From contig USEZ01000045.1 in NCBI GenBank assembly GCA_900553775.1, positions 1 through 12,064 on the forward strand: a stretch of DNA of 12,064 nt, written 5' to 3'. The DNA comes from an uncultured Slackia sp. (GTDB taxonomy: Bacteria > Actinomycetota > Coriobacteriia > Coriobacteriales > Eggerthellaceae). The notes beneath the pieces are model-generated. The model saw only the letters and a program-made list of their open reading frames with translations, had not been told where the DNA came from and ran no database searches. Position numbers and translations under genes: made by a program. Position 1 is the stretch's first letter, and every line of letters starts with the position of its first letter. Shown piece after piece: positions 1 through 6,745 of the stretch.

Positions 1-192
1 CCATTCGATATCTTTGGGAAGGCTCTCGTATTTGGCAGTCATTTCCTGCACCTTACTTTCTCCGAACACACGCTGCCCTGCGCTATAAGCTTCCTCTATG
101 GCCTCGTTGGGGTGAAATTTGGAAACAGCTACCAGCCGCACCCCATCAGGTAGTTCGCTCAGTACTTGTTTTATGTTTTCTGCAATACTCAT
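1..192 (-). CDS. yggS: YggS/PROSC-family PLP homeostasis protein, N-terminal fragment (Bacteroidales-type)
   Basis: The first 64 codons of a pyridoxal-phosphate-binding homeostasis protein; the gene continues past the left edge. It begins MSIAENIKQVLSEL. Residues 22-27 read AVSKFH, where K25 is the lysine that forms the PLP Schiff base in this family (AVSK signature). Residues 43-49 read FGESKVQ, matching the FGE-x-x-VQE motif. The family is a cytosolic non-enzymatic TIM-barrel protein that buffers free PLP. The wording of the N-terminus and the clearly AT-richer DNA match Bacteroides or Parabacteroides, not the Coriobacteriia genes that fill the window. No Shine-Dalgarno precedes the ATG, which is usual in Bacteroidales. 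It is probably joined here by a chimeric assembly (see findings). Family call very likely; taxonomic call likely. Confidence 0.85.
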   Translation of the reverse strand, partial: MSIAENIKQVLSELPDGVRLVAVSKFHPNEAIEEAYSAGQRVFGESKVQEMTAKYESLPKDIEW

Positions 193-231
193 CGTATATA
201 TGATAATCTGTGAAATGAAATTTTCAGGTTC

Positions 232-258
232 TTATACTTCCGGCTTGTCATCCGGTTC
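232..258 (-). CDS. C-terminal tail of an unidentified gene upstream of yggS (fragment)
   Basis: Read on the minus strand in one frame, these bases give EPDDKPEV followed by TAA, ending 39 bases before the yggS start. The acidic tail and short spacing look like the end of the gene preceding yggS in a Bacteroidales genome; from memory that neighbour is often a DUF4494 gene, but eight residues cannot prove it. The frame is cut on its 5' side by the junction with the ileS fragment near 259. It matters mainly because it helps place that junction: the Bacteroidales DNA seems to run from 1 to about 258. Confidence 0.35.
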   Translation of the reverse strand, partial: EPDDKPEV

Positions 259-355
259 TGCGCTTGGGCAGGTTGCCGCGCATCGGGAACGGCGTGTCGG
301 GAAGGTTGAGCGGGTATTTCTTGGTGTCGGCGGCCGATCCGGCTTCTTTTGCCAT
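259..355 (-). CDS. ileS: Isoleucyl-tRNA synthetase, N-terminal 32-codon fragment (proteobacterial type)
   Basis: The ATG at 355 follows a good ribosome-binding site (CAGGAG, 8 bases upstream). The frame reads MAKEAGSAADTKKYPLNL, then PDTPFPMRGNLPKR up to residue 32. The stretch LPDTPFPMRGNLPKR-EP is the conserved start of bacterial IleS, and the YPLNLPDTPFPMRG wording is typical of Proteobacteria. After Arg32 the frame changes to RTG and a stop (TGA at 250-248), where the normal protein would continue for over 900 residues. The break lies at 259-260. Intact IleS charges tRNA-Ile in the cytosol; this piece cannot. It lies 40 bases downstream of the ribF end, the order known from the proteobacterial ribF-ileS-lspA operon, so both fragments likely come from one genome. 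Confidence 0.82.
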
Positions 356-395
356 GGTCAGTACTCCTGGCCCCCTCGGGCTCTTCAGGTAAAGG

Positions 396-787
396 TTAAG
401 GATTCATGCCTTGAAGGGGGACGTCCGCCTGAGGACGGACGCACCCGAGAATCCGACGGGCATGATCGGCGTCGGACTCGATGGCGGCCTTGAGCTCGTC
501 AAGACCGGAAAACTTCTTCTCTCCCCTCAGGCGCTCGACGAACTCGACCTTGACGATGCGGCCGTAGGCGCTGCCGCTCCAGTCAAAGACGTGCGTCTCG
601 AGAAGCCAGCGCCCGTCGGTTGCGACCGTGGGCTTGACGCCGATCGAGGCGACGCCGTTCTGAACGGCCTGTCCGAGTCCGTGGATGCGGACGGCGAAGA
701 CGCCCGTGACGGCGGGACGGGAGTGGCTGCCCGGCGGAATCGGCGCCATGTTGAGCGTGGGGAAGCCCAGCGTGCGGCCGAGCGCGG
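396..787 (-). CDS. ribF: Riboflavin kinase domain of bifunctional RibF, C-terminal fragment (betaproteobacterial type)
   Basis: About 130 codons of the flavokinase half of RibF, which makes FMN from riboflavin and ATP. Visible signatures, numbered in the continuous frame that starts at 1367, are GRTLGFPTLNM (197-207; the PT-x-N residues bind MgATP), GVFAVRIHGLG and GVASIGVKPTV (232-252), and LLETHVFDWSGSAYG (255-269), where E257 is the catalytic glutamate. FVERLRGEKKF follows. The FAD-synthetase half and the start of the kinase domain (the VxxG strand before LGR) are missing; in their place the frame continues into unrelated sequence. The HGLG, ETHVFDW and RGEKKF wording is typical of Burkholderiales such as Sutterella or Parasutterella, and ileS follows 40 bases downstream as in those bacteria. 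Kinase identity very likely; origin likely. Confidence 0.85.
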
Positions 788-899
788 CGCCTGCGGCCAG
801 GAAGCGTTCGTAGTCGTCGTCCGTGCCGGTGAAGCTCAGCGTCAGAGCGTCGTCGGCGAACAGACGCGCGGCGAGGTCGGCCAGGCGTGCGGACACCTC
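788..899 (-). other. Coding piece of about 110 bp of uncertain origin between citrate synthase and RibF fragments (M16C-peptidase-like)
   Basis: These bases translate in frame with both neighbours as VSARLADLAARLFADD, then ALTLSFTGTDDDYERFLA. This is neither citrate synthase, which after the SRSVLQLYAFDE stretch should move into its large helical domain, nor the start of a riboflavin-kinase domain, which needs a V-x-x-G strand before LGR. The pattern of a helix with LA-x-x-LF followed by LTLSFTG and an acidic turn resembles a segment of M16C (presequence-protease-like) peptidases. I recognise this only by pattern. Both edges fall in GC-rich repetitive codons (GAGCGCGCCGAA at the citrate synthase side, GCAGGCGCCGCGCT at the RibF side), consistent with assembly jumps at short shared words. 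Confidence 0.4.
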
Positions 900-1367
900 T
901 TCGGCGCGCTCGTCGAACGCGTACAGCTGCAGCACCGAACGGGAAAGGCAGTTCATGATATCGCGCGTCGGCGGCTTCATGATGTAGTTGGCCGTGAAAC
1001 CGTCGGGCAGGTCGCGCTGCTCGTCGATCAGGGCGCGGAAATCGGCAAGCTGCTCGGCGGTGGGCAATTCGCCCGCCATCAGCAAATAGGCCGTTTCCTC
1101 GAAACCGAAGCGGTCTTCGTCCACCACATGGTCGACCAGGTCGTTGATGCTGTAGCCGCGATAGGAAAGACGGCCTCGGTCGGCCACCTTGTCCCCCTCC
1201 GACACGACGTAGCCGTGAACGTTGGAGATATTGGTGACGCCCGCAAGCACGCCCGTGCCGTCGGCATTGCGCAAACCGCGCTTCACGTCGTATTTCGCGG
1301 AATAGTATTCGGGGTCTACCGCATGGATCGACGAGAAGTCGCGGTAAAGGGGCAGGCTTTCTTTCAT
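900..1367 (-). CDS. Citrate synthase, N-terminal 156-codon fragment
   Basis: Citrate synthase condenses oxaloacetate and acetyl-CoA to citrate. The start at 1367 (MKESLPLYRDF) is chosen because AAAGGA lies 5 bases upstream; the in-frame upstream methionines lack a comparable site. Family signatures are LAGVTNISNVHGY (41-53), GRLSYRGYSINDLV (65-78), FEETAYLLMAGELPT (89-103) and the helical RDIMNCLSRSVLQLYAFDE (145-163 counted loosely). The catalytic histidines and aspartate of the C-terminal part should follow within about 300 further residues but are absent: after DERAEE the frame passes into unrelated sequence. It is the last gene of the Coriobacteriia part of the window, on the same strand as the serine genes and separated from DUF1015 by a terminator. 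The truncation is probably an assembly artefact, so the genome itself likely carries an intact gene. Confidence 0.82.
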
Positions 1368-1514
1368 GGCGTTCCTTTCATGCATGAATCCCTTCAAGGC
1401 ACAGAGCGCGGCATGGAAGCGATCGCGTGGGCGCGCCCGCCAAATCGGCGCGGCACCACGGCGGCGCGAACCCGGAAAGGGAGCGCATTCGCAACCCGCA
1501 TGGCGCAAGACACT

Positions 1515-1543
1515 ATAGTATGCGAAAGCGCCGCGCCTGGTAA
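1515..1543 (-). promoter_or_regulatory. Possible promoter of citrate synthase
   Basis: On the minus strand, TTACCA (1543-1538) and TACTAT (1520-1515) are separated by 17 bases; each matches 4 of 6 sigma-70 consensus bases. This would give a leader of roughly 140 bases before the citrate synthase ATG. The -35 box lies in the loop of the hairpin that probably terminates the DUF1015 transcript. The match is modest and the call is tentative. Confidence 0.3.
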
Positions 1544-1556
1544 GCAGACGCGGCGC
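1528..1556 (-). terminator. Hairpin downstream of the DUF1015 gene, probable terminator
   Basis: A perfect 8-bp stem, GCGCCGCG (1528-1535) with CGCGGCGC (1549-1556), encloses a 13-base loop. It lies about 30 bases after the DUF1015 stop codon. On the minus strand it is followed by TTTCGC, so the T-tract is short, and termination may be partial or need Rho. It separates the serine-cluster genes from citrate synthase. Confidence 0.55.
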
Positions 1557-1587
1557 ACGGTATGAAACTTGTTACCCGACGGCTTCG

Positions 1588-2862
1588 CTAGGAAAGGCGA
1601 TGGATGAACAGGCCCGAGCGCAGTTTCGGCTCGAACCAGGTGGATTTCGGGGGCATGAGCAGGCCGGCATCGGCCACGGCGAGCAGTTCGTCGATCGCCG
1701 TGGGATACAGGGCGAACGCCGCCGCAGGGCCGCGCTCGGCAATCTCGTCGGCCGACCGCGCCGCATCGAGCACGCGCACGCGGCGCTCGAGGGCCTGCAA
1801 ACCCCTGATGCCGCCGACGAACTCGATCCGCTCGCTCGTGCGCGGGTCGCCGATGCCCAGAAGCGGCTTGAGAACAAGGTTCTGCAAAAGCGACGCATCG
1901 AGCCCGTCGACGGGATGGTCGTTTTCAAACTCGGGGCGCACGCCCAGACCGTACCACTTCCCCTGCATATACAGAGCGGCCGCGCCCTTGTCGATCGGTT
2001 CAAGCGGCGTCTCTTGCACATGGAGGATTTCGTAGCGCTCTTCCAGCTCGCCGAGGAACTCCTCGACGGAAGCGCCGTTCAGATCACGCACGACGCGGTT
2101 GTACGGCAGAATGGCAAGCTGGCTTGCGGGGAATAGGACCGAGAGGAAGAAATTGAACTCCTCTTCGCCCGTGTAGTCGGGATGCTCCTCGCGACGCTTC
2201 AGCCCCACCTTCACCGCCGAAGCGGCACGATGATGCCCGTCGGCGATATAGGCGGCAGGCACGGCCGAAAACGCGTCGGCGAGCGCGGCGACGTCGGCGG
2301 TGCCGGCTATCGCCCACACCCGATGCGCGATGCCGTCTTCGGCCACGAAATCATACAGCGGATCGTGCGTTCGAGCGCGGGCCACCAGCTCATCCACCGA
2401 AGCGTTGTCGCGGTAAGTCAGAAAAATCGGCCCCGTTTGGGCATCAAGCGCATCGATATGGCGAATGCGGTCGCGCTCCTTTTTCTCGAGCGTGTTCTCG
2501 TGCTTCTTGATGGTGCCGCCCAGATAGTCGTCGACCGCACAGCAGGCCACGATTCCCACCTGGCTGCGCCCGTCCATCACGAGCTCGTACAGATAGAAAC
2601 ACGGGCTTTCGTCGGATACGTACGTGCCGTCGGCAATGCGCGTTTCGAGCAGTTCGCGGCCTTTGGCATACACCTCGTCGGCATACATGTCGGCATCGGG
2701 TGCGAATTGGGTTTCAGGGCGGTCGATATTCAAAAACGACAAAGGCTTGCCCTCGACGGCCGCCGCAGCTTCGGCGCGGTCGTACACATCGTACGGAAGC
2801 GCCGCCACTTGGTCGGCGATATCCGCCTGCGGGCGAACGGCTTTAAAAGGACGGATGAGCAT
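1588..2862 (-). CDS. DUF1015 family protein linked to serine biosynthesis genes
   Basis: A 424-residue cytosolic protein of the DUF1015 family, full length. The start (MLIRPFKAVRP) follows AAAGGA with 6-base spacing; the open frame runs further upstream but without family similarity. Family blocks in order are RPFKAVRP with ALPYDVYDRAEA (4-32), HENTLEKKERDRIRH (121-135), GPIFLTYRD (144-152), IADGHHRAASA (206-216), NFFLSVLFPASQLAILPYNR (237-256), and LLMPPKSTWFEPKLRSGLFIH near the C-terminus (401-421). The clustered His, Lys, Arg and Asp residues are what an enzyme active site could look like. The biochemical activity is not established. The family is found beside serA and serC in many anaerobes, as here, so a role in serine metabolism is a reasonable inference. 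A distant tie to ParB/sulfiredoxin-fold serine kinases has been discussed, but I cannot test it here. Confidence 0.88.
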   Translation of the reverse strand: MLIRPFKAVRPQADIADQVAALPYDVYDRAEAAAAVEGKPLSFLNIDRPETQFAPDADMYADEVYAKGRELLETRIADGTYVSDESPCFYLYELVMDGRSQVGIVACCAVDDYLGGTIKKHENTLEKKERDRIRHIDALDAQTGPIFLTYRDNASVDELVARARTHDPLYDFVAEDGIAHRVWAIAGTADVAALADAFSAVPAAYIADGHHRAASAVKVGLKRREEHPDYTGEEEFNFFLSVLFPASQLAILPYNRVVRDLNGASVEEFLGELEERYEILHVQETPLEPIDKGAAALYMQGKWYGLGVRPEFENDHPVDGLDASLLQNLVLKPLLGIGDPRTSERIEFVGGIRGLQALERRVRVLDAARSADEIAERGPAAAFALYPTAIDELLAVADAGLLMPPKSTWFEPKLRSGLFIHRLS

Positions 2863-2969
2863 GGAAATCCTTTCGGGATAAGGGCTTCTCGGATAGAAGA
2901 GGGTGCGCCAAAAAAGAAAAACTCCAGGCCGCCGAAGCGCAAGCGCGAGCCCGCACTCGACGAGGCGAA

Positions 2970-3027
2970 GGTTCCGGGCGGCTTTGCAGCGCCGAGCCGT
3001 TCCGTCGGCCGGCTTGCCGCTGGAACC
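2970..3027 (-). repeat. Imperfect inverted repeat at the serA stop codon
   Basis: GGTTCC (2970-2975) pairs with GGAACC (3022-3027); after a small internal loop GCGGC (2978-2982) pairs with GCCGC (3016-3020). The inner 30 bases can fold further (CGAGCCG against CGGCTT-type pairing). The outer arm includes the last base of the serA stop codon. There is no T-run directly after it on the minus strand, so it is not a plain intrinsic terminator; a TTTTTCTTTTTT tract follows about 60 bases later. The 164-base spacer between serA and DUF1015 holds no gene that I can support. Confidence 0.45.
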
Positions 3028-3941
3028 TAGTTGACCTTGTGCAGCGTCACGCCGCGCTCGAGATAATCCATGACCGACTGCGCGGCCATCTTGGCGCAGT
3101 TGTCCTCCGCCTCTTTGGTCGAAGCGCCCAAGTGGGGCATCACGATGGCACGCGGCATAGCCACGACGGCCGGATTGGCGAAATCGGTCACGTAGCGCGC
3201 CACCTTGCCCGCTTCGAGCGCCGCGGCCATGGCTGCGTCGTTCACCAAGGTGTCGCGCGAGAAGTTCAAAAACACCGCGCCGTCTTTCATCTGCGCGATG
3301 GCGGCCTCGTCGATCATGCCTACCGTGTCTTTCAATGCCGGAACATGAATGGTGATGTAATCGCATGCAGGATACAGATCGGACAAGTCGGGCACGCTGG
3401 CCATGTCGGCCGAGATGGCTTTGGCGCGCTCCGCGTCGACGAACGGATCGTAGCCAACCACATTCATGCCCAAAGCCTGCGCGGCCACGGCCACCTTCAC
3501 CCCGATGGCGCCCAAACCGATCACGCCGAGCGTCTTGCCGAAAATCTCGCCGCCGGCGAAGGCTCTCTTCGCCTTCTCGACCGCCTTGCCCACGTTCTCG
3601 TCGGCCGCGTTCTCTTTGACCCACTCGATGCCGCCGACGATATCGCGCGCCGCAAGCAGCATGCCCGCAAGCACGAGCTCTTTGACGGCATTGGCGTTGG
3701 CTCCCGGCGTGTTGAACACGGCCACACCCGCATCGGCGAATTTCTGCAACGGGATGTTGTTGACACCGGCGCCGGCGCGGGCGACCACCTTCACGCTCGC
3801 GGGAAGTTCCATCTCATGCATGTCGGCGCTGCGCACAAGCACGGCGTCGGCCTGGGCGATATCGTCGACCAGTTCGTAATCGTCGGTGAAAACGGCCAGG
3901 CCCTCGGCCGAAATATTGTTCAGGCAATGCACCTTGTACAT
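3027..3941 (-). CDS. serA: D-3-phosphoglycerate dehydrogenase without ACT domain
   Basis: A 304-residue NAD-dependent 2-hydroxyacid dehydrogenase that oxidises 3-phosphoglycerate to 3-phosphohydroxypyruvate, the first step of serine synthesis. The substrate domain has VRSADMHEMELP (36-47) and VARAGAGVNNIP (53-64), then NTPGANANAVKELVL (77-91). The Rossmann motif GLGAIG is at 142-147 with the acidic residue D165 at the end of the second strand. R229 (NFSRD) and H270 (PHLGAST) are the catalytic Arg and His. The closest-looking subfamily, clostridial SerA with MYK-x-x-x-LN starts, normally adds a C-terminal ACT domain of about 80 residues. Here the protein stops at LERGVTLHKVN, and no ACT remnant is visible in any minus-strand frame downstream, so serine feedback through ACT is presumably absent. 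The gene lies 103 bases after serC, behind two hairpins. Confidence 0.93.
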   Translation of the reverse strand: MYKVHCLNNISAEGLAVFTDDYELVDDIAQADAVLVRSADMHEMELPASVKVVARAGAGVNNIPLQKFADAGVAVFNTPGANANAVKELVLAGMLLAARDIVGGIEWVKENAADENVGKAVEKAKRAFAGGEIFGKTLGVIGLGAIGVKVAVAAQALGMNVVGYDPFVDAERAKAISADMASVPDLSDLYPACDYITIHVPALKDTVGMIDEAAIAQMKDGAVFLNFSRDTLVNDAAMAAALEAGKVARYVTDFANPAVVAMPRAIVMPHLGASTKEAEDNCAKMAAQSVMDYLERGVTLHKVN

Positions 3942-3960
3942 TCCTCTACCTCTTTCTTTC

Positions 3961-3989
3961 GGAAAAACGAAAGCCGTACGAAACGGCTT
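3961..3989 (-). terminator. Second hairpin between serC and serA, terminator-like
   Basis: AAGCCGT (3971-3977) pairs with ACGGCTT (3983-3989) around a 5-base loop. On the minus strand the stem is followed by TCGTTTTTCC, a usable T-tract. It ends only about 20 bases before the serA start, within the serA leader. It could be a read-through terminator or an attenuator that sets the serA to serC ratio. No leader peptide or anti-terminator partner was recognised. Confidence 0.6.
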
Positions 3990-4007
3990 GTCTGCCTCGT
4001 CATTCGA

Positions 4008-4039
4008 AAAGCCCGTGTTTCACGTGGAACACGGGCTTT
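4008..4039. terminator. 12-bp hairpin after serC, probable bidirectional terminator
   Basis: AAAGCCCGTGTT (4008-4019) and AACACGGGCTTT (4028-4039) form a perfect 12-bp stem with an 8-base loop whose ends can also pair. It starts 6 bases after the serC stop codon. On the minus strand the stem ends in TTTT; on the plus strand in TTTAT. The base composition (GC core, A before, T after) is that of an intrinsic terminator. The loop-proximal part is a parS-like palindrome. Confidence 0.65.
4016..4031 (-). promoter_or_regulatory. parS site (ParB-binding centromere-like sequence)
   Basis: The minus strand reads TGTTCCACGTGAAACA, which fits the widely conserved chromosomal parS consensus TGTTNCACGTGAAACA at every position. 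ParB proteins bind this 16-bp palindrome and spread from it to organise and segregate the origin region. The site lies between serC and serA inside a longer terminator-like stem. A 16-base exact consensus match is very unlikely by chance in a window of this size. Whether ParB binds it has not been shown. If real, this locus probably lies within the origin-proximal part of the chromosome, where parS sites usually cluster. Confidence 0.75.
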
Positions 4040-4044
4040 ATCGT

Positions 4045-5127
<1,083 letters not shown>

Positions 5128-5349
5128 GTCGATGACCTCCTTCTCCGGTCTCAATCATTCGCTTTGCCGCCGCGCCTTGAAAACGCGACGTATTGCACCA
5201 TTGTAAGAAGAAGCGTCCGAACGAAGGCGAGGCATGCGGCGGCGAAGCGAAACCTTACGTGAGCGGCTTGAAACCGTGAAAGCCATGGACGAACGGCGAA
5301 GTGCCTCGAAGATACGGCGGCCCGACTGCGTAAGAAGCGACGAACAGAA

Positions 5350-5371
5350 AAGGCGGAGCGAACCCCGCCTT
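5350..5371 (-). terminator. Intrinsic terminator with UUCG tetraloop after the NRMT gene
   Basis: On the minus strand AAGGCGGGG, TTCG, CTCCGCCTT forms a 9-bp stem with one G-T pair and a UUCG tetraloop, followed by TTCTGTTC. It lies about 20 bases after the transporter stop codon and ends the two-gene magnesium module. The remaining 200 or so bases up to serC contain no gene that I can support. Confidence 0.8.
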
Positions 5372-5392
5372 GCCGGCCTTATGCGCATGCGA

Positions 5393-6745
5393 CTACATCC
5401 CTAAAACCTGCATGACCAGAAGCGCCACGGTAAGCACGGTGACGATAGCCACGGTTGCCCATATCACGGCCTTGCCGACCCATGTGCTTACGAATTTGCC
5501 CATGATACGCTTGTCGGCCGCGATAAGAGCCATGAACACCAGCAGCACGGGCAGGATAACGCCGTTGATGAACTGGGCGGTGAGCATGATGCCCATAAGA
5601 TCGAGGTTCGGGATGAGAACCACCACGGCGGAAAACACGATGACCGATGTGAAGATGCCCTTGAACATGGGGGCTTCTTTCCAGGTGAAGTCGACGCCGG
5701 CCTCCCAACCGAACGCCTCGCAGATGACGAACGACGTGGTGAGCGGAAGCACGCAGGCGGCCAAAAAGCTCGCCGCCGTCAAACCCGCCGCGAACAGAAT
5801 CTGCGCATACTGGCCCGCGAACGGGGCAAGCGCGTTGGCGGCTGCGGCTGCGGAGTCGACGGCGATGCCCTGCGGGTAGAGCACCGCGCCCGTCGTGATG
5901 ATGATGAACCACGCCACGATGCACGCCACGATGGTGCCCGTGGTCACGTCCACCTTCTGCAGCATCATTTCCTGGGGATCGTCGGTCACGCCCTTGTCGA
6001 CCACATTGCTCTGCGTGAAAAACATCATCCACGGGGCGATCGTGGTGCCGATCATGGCAATGACGAGCGACACGAAATGAGGGTCGGCGGGAACCTGCGG
6101 CACAACGGTGGCGTAGGCCACGTCTCCCCAGTTCGGCCCTGCAAGAAACGCCGCGACCACATACGTCACGAACACGAGCGAAACCGCCAAAAACACCTTT
6201 TCGACGCTTTTGTAGCTGCCTTTCACCACCAAAAGCCACACCACCAAGGCGGCTACGGGAATGCTCGCGAAACGCGGAATGCCGAACAGCTCCATGCCGC
6301 TGGCGATGCCTGCGAATTCGCTGAACGTGGTGGCCACGTTGCCGATAAGCAGCGCCCCCATCGCAAGGGCCGTCAAACGAATGCCGAAGCGTTCGCGAAT
6401 CAAAGCCGCGAAGCCCTTGCCCGTCACCGCGCCCATGCGGGCGGCGGTCAACTGCACCACGAGCAGCAGCACGCACATCACGGGGATGACCCATAAGGCC
6501 GCGAATCCGAAATCGGCTCCTGCGGTGGAATAGGTGGAGATGCCGCCCGCGTCGTTGCCCGCCATGGCGCTGACGACGCCCGGGCCCATGGCGCCGAGGA
6601 TCAGCAGGATCGTGGCGCGCTTCTTCTTGTCGTCCTGGCAAGAAGAAGCGGCCGCGTCTTGGGTCGCCTCTATGGCGCTGCGATCTCCTTCGCTGACCGC
6701 CTGCATGACCTCTTCGTAGGAGGCCCCCTTCTTCACCGCAGCCAT
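5393..6745 (-). CDS. NRAMP-related Mg2+ (and Mn2+) transporter, NRMT type
   Basis: A 450-residue polytopic membrane protein of the SLC11/NRAMP fold with about 11 helices (first at 43-63, last at 424-447) after a soluble N-terminal segment of about 40 residues. The start at 6745 is set by GGAGGTGG upstream and by overlap with the previous stop (TGATG). In metal transporters such as MntH, helix 1 carries DPGN and helix 6 carries MPH. Here helix 1 has D65-A66-G67-G68 (GNDAGGIS) and helix 6 has A237-P238-W239 (TTIAPWMMFFTQS). Loss of the helix-1 Asn and of the metal-binding Met is the signature of the NRMT subfamily, described from Eggerthella lenta, which transports hydrated Mg2+ and Mn2+ without proton coupling. 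The coupled MgtE_N/CBS partner supports magnesium. Fold certain; substrate inferred. Confidence 0.9.
   Translation of the reverse strand: MAAVKKGASYEEVMQAVSEGDRSAIEATQDAAASSCQDDKKKRATILLILGAMGPGVVSAMAGNDAGGISTYSTAGADFGFAALWVIPVMCVLLLVVQLTAARMGAVTGKGFAALIRERFGIRLTALAMGALLIGNVATTFSEFAGIASGMELFGIPRFASIPVAALVVWLLVVKGSYKSVEKVFLAVSLVFVTYVVAAFLAGPNWGDVAYATVVPQVPADPHFVSLVIAMIGTTIAPWMMFFTQSNVVDKGVTDDPQEMMLQKVDVTTGTIVACIVAWFIIITTGAVLYPQGIAVDSAAAAANALAPFAGQYAQILFAAGLTAASFLAACVLPLTTSFVICEAFGWEAGVDFTWKEAPMFKGIFTSVIVFSAVVVLIPNLDLMGIMLTAQFINGVILPVLLVFMALIAADKRIMGKFVSTWVGKAVIWATVAIVTVLTVALLVMQVLGM

Noticed and set aside
411..1565. A long open frame on the plus strand (384 codons)
   Set aside because: It is the mirror of the minus-strand citrate synthase/RibF coding sequence in GC-rich DNA; its translation shows no family motif.
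2863..3624. Upstream extension of the DUF1015 frame by over 250 codons
   Set aside because: The extension overlaps serA antiphase and is Arg/Gly-rich without similarity; a good ribosome-binding site marks the start at 2862.
5200..5205. TACAAT as a -10 box of a serC promoter (minus strand)
   Set aside because: No acceptable -35 box at 16-18 bases; the position is plausible, but support is too weak to list as a feature.
5155..5388. A 77-codon minus-strand frame upstream of serC
   Set aside because: Arg/Ser-rich composition, no ribosome-binding site or family similarity, and it runs into the transporter terminator; most likely non-coding.
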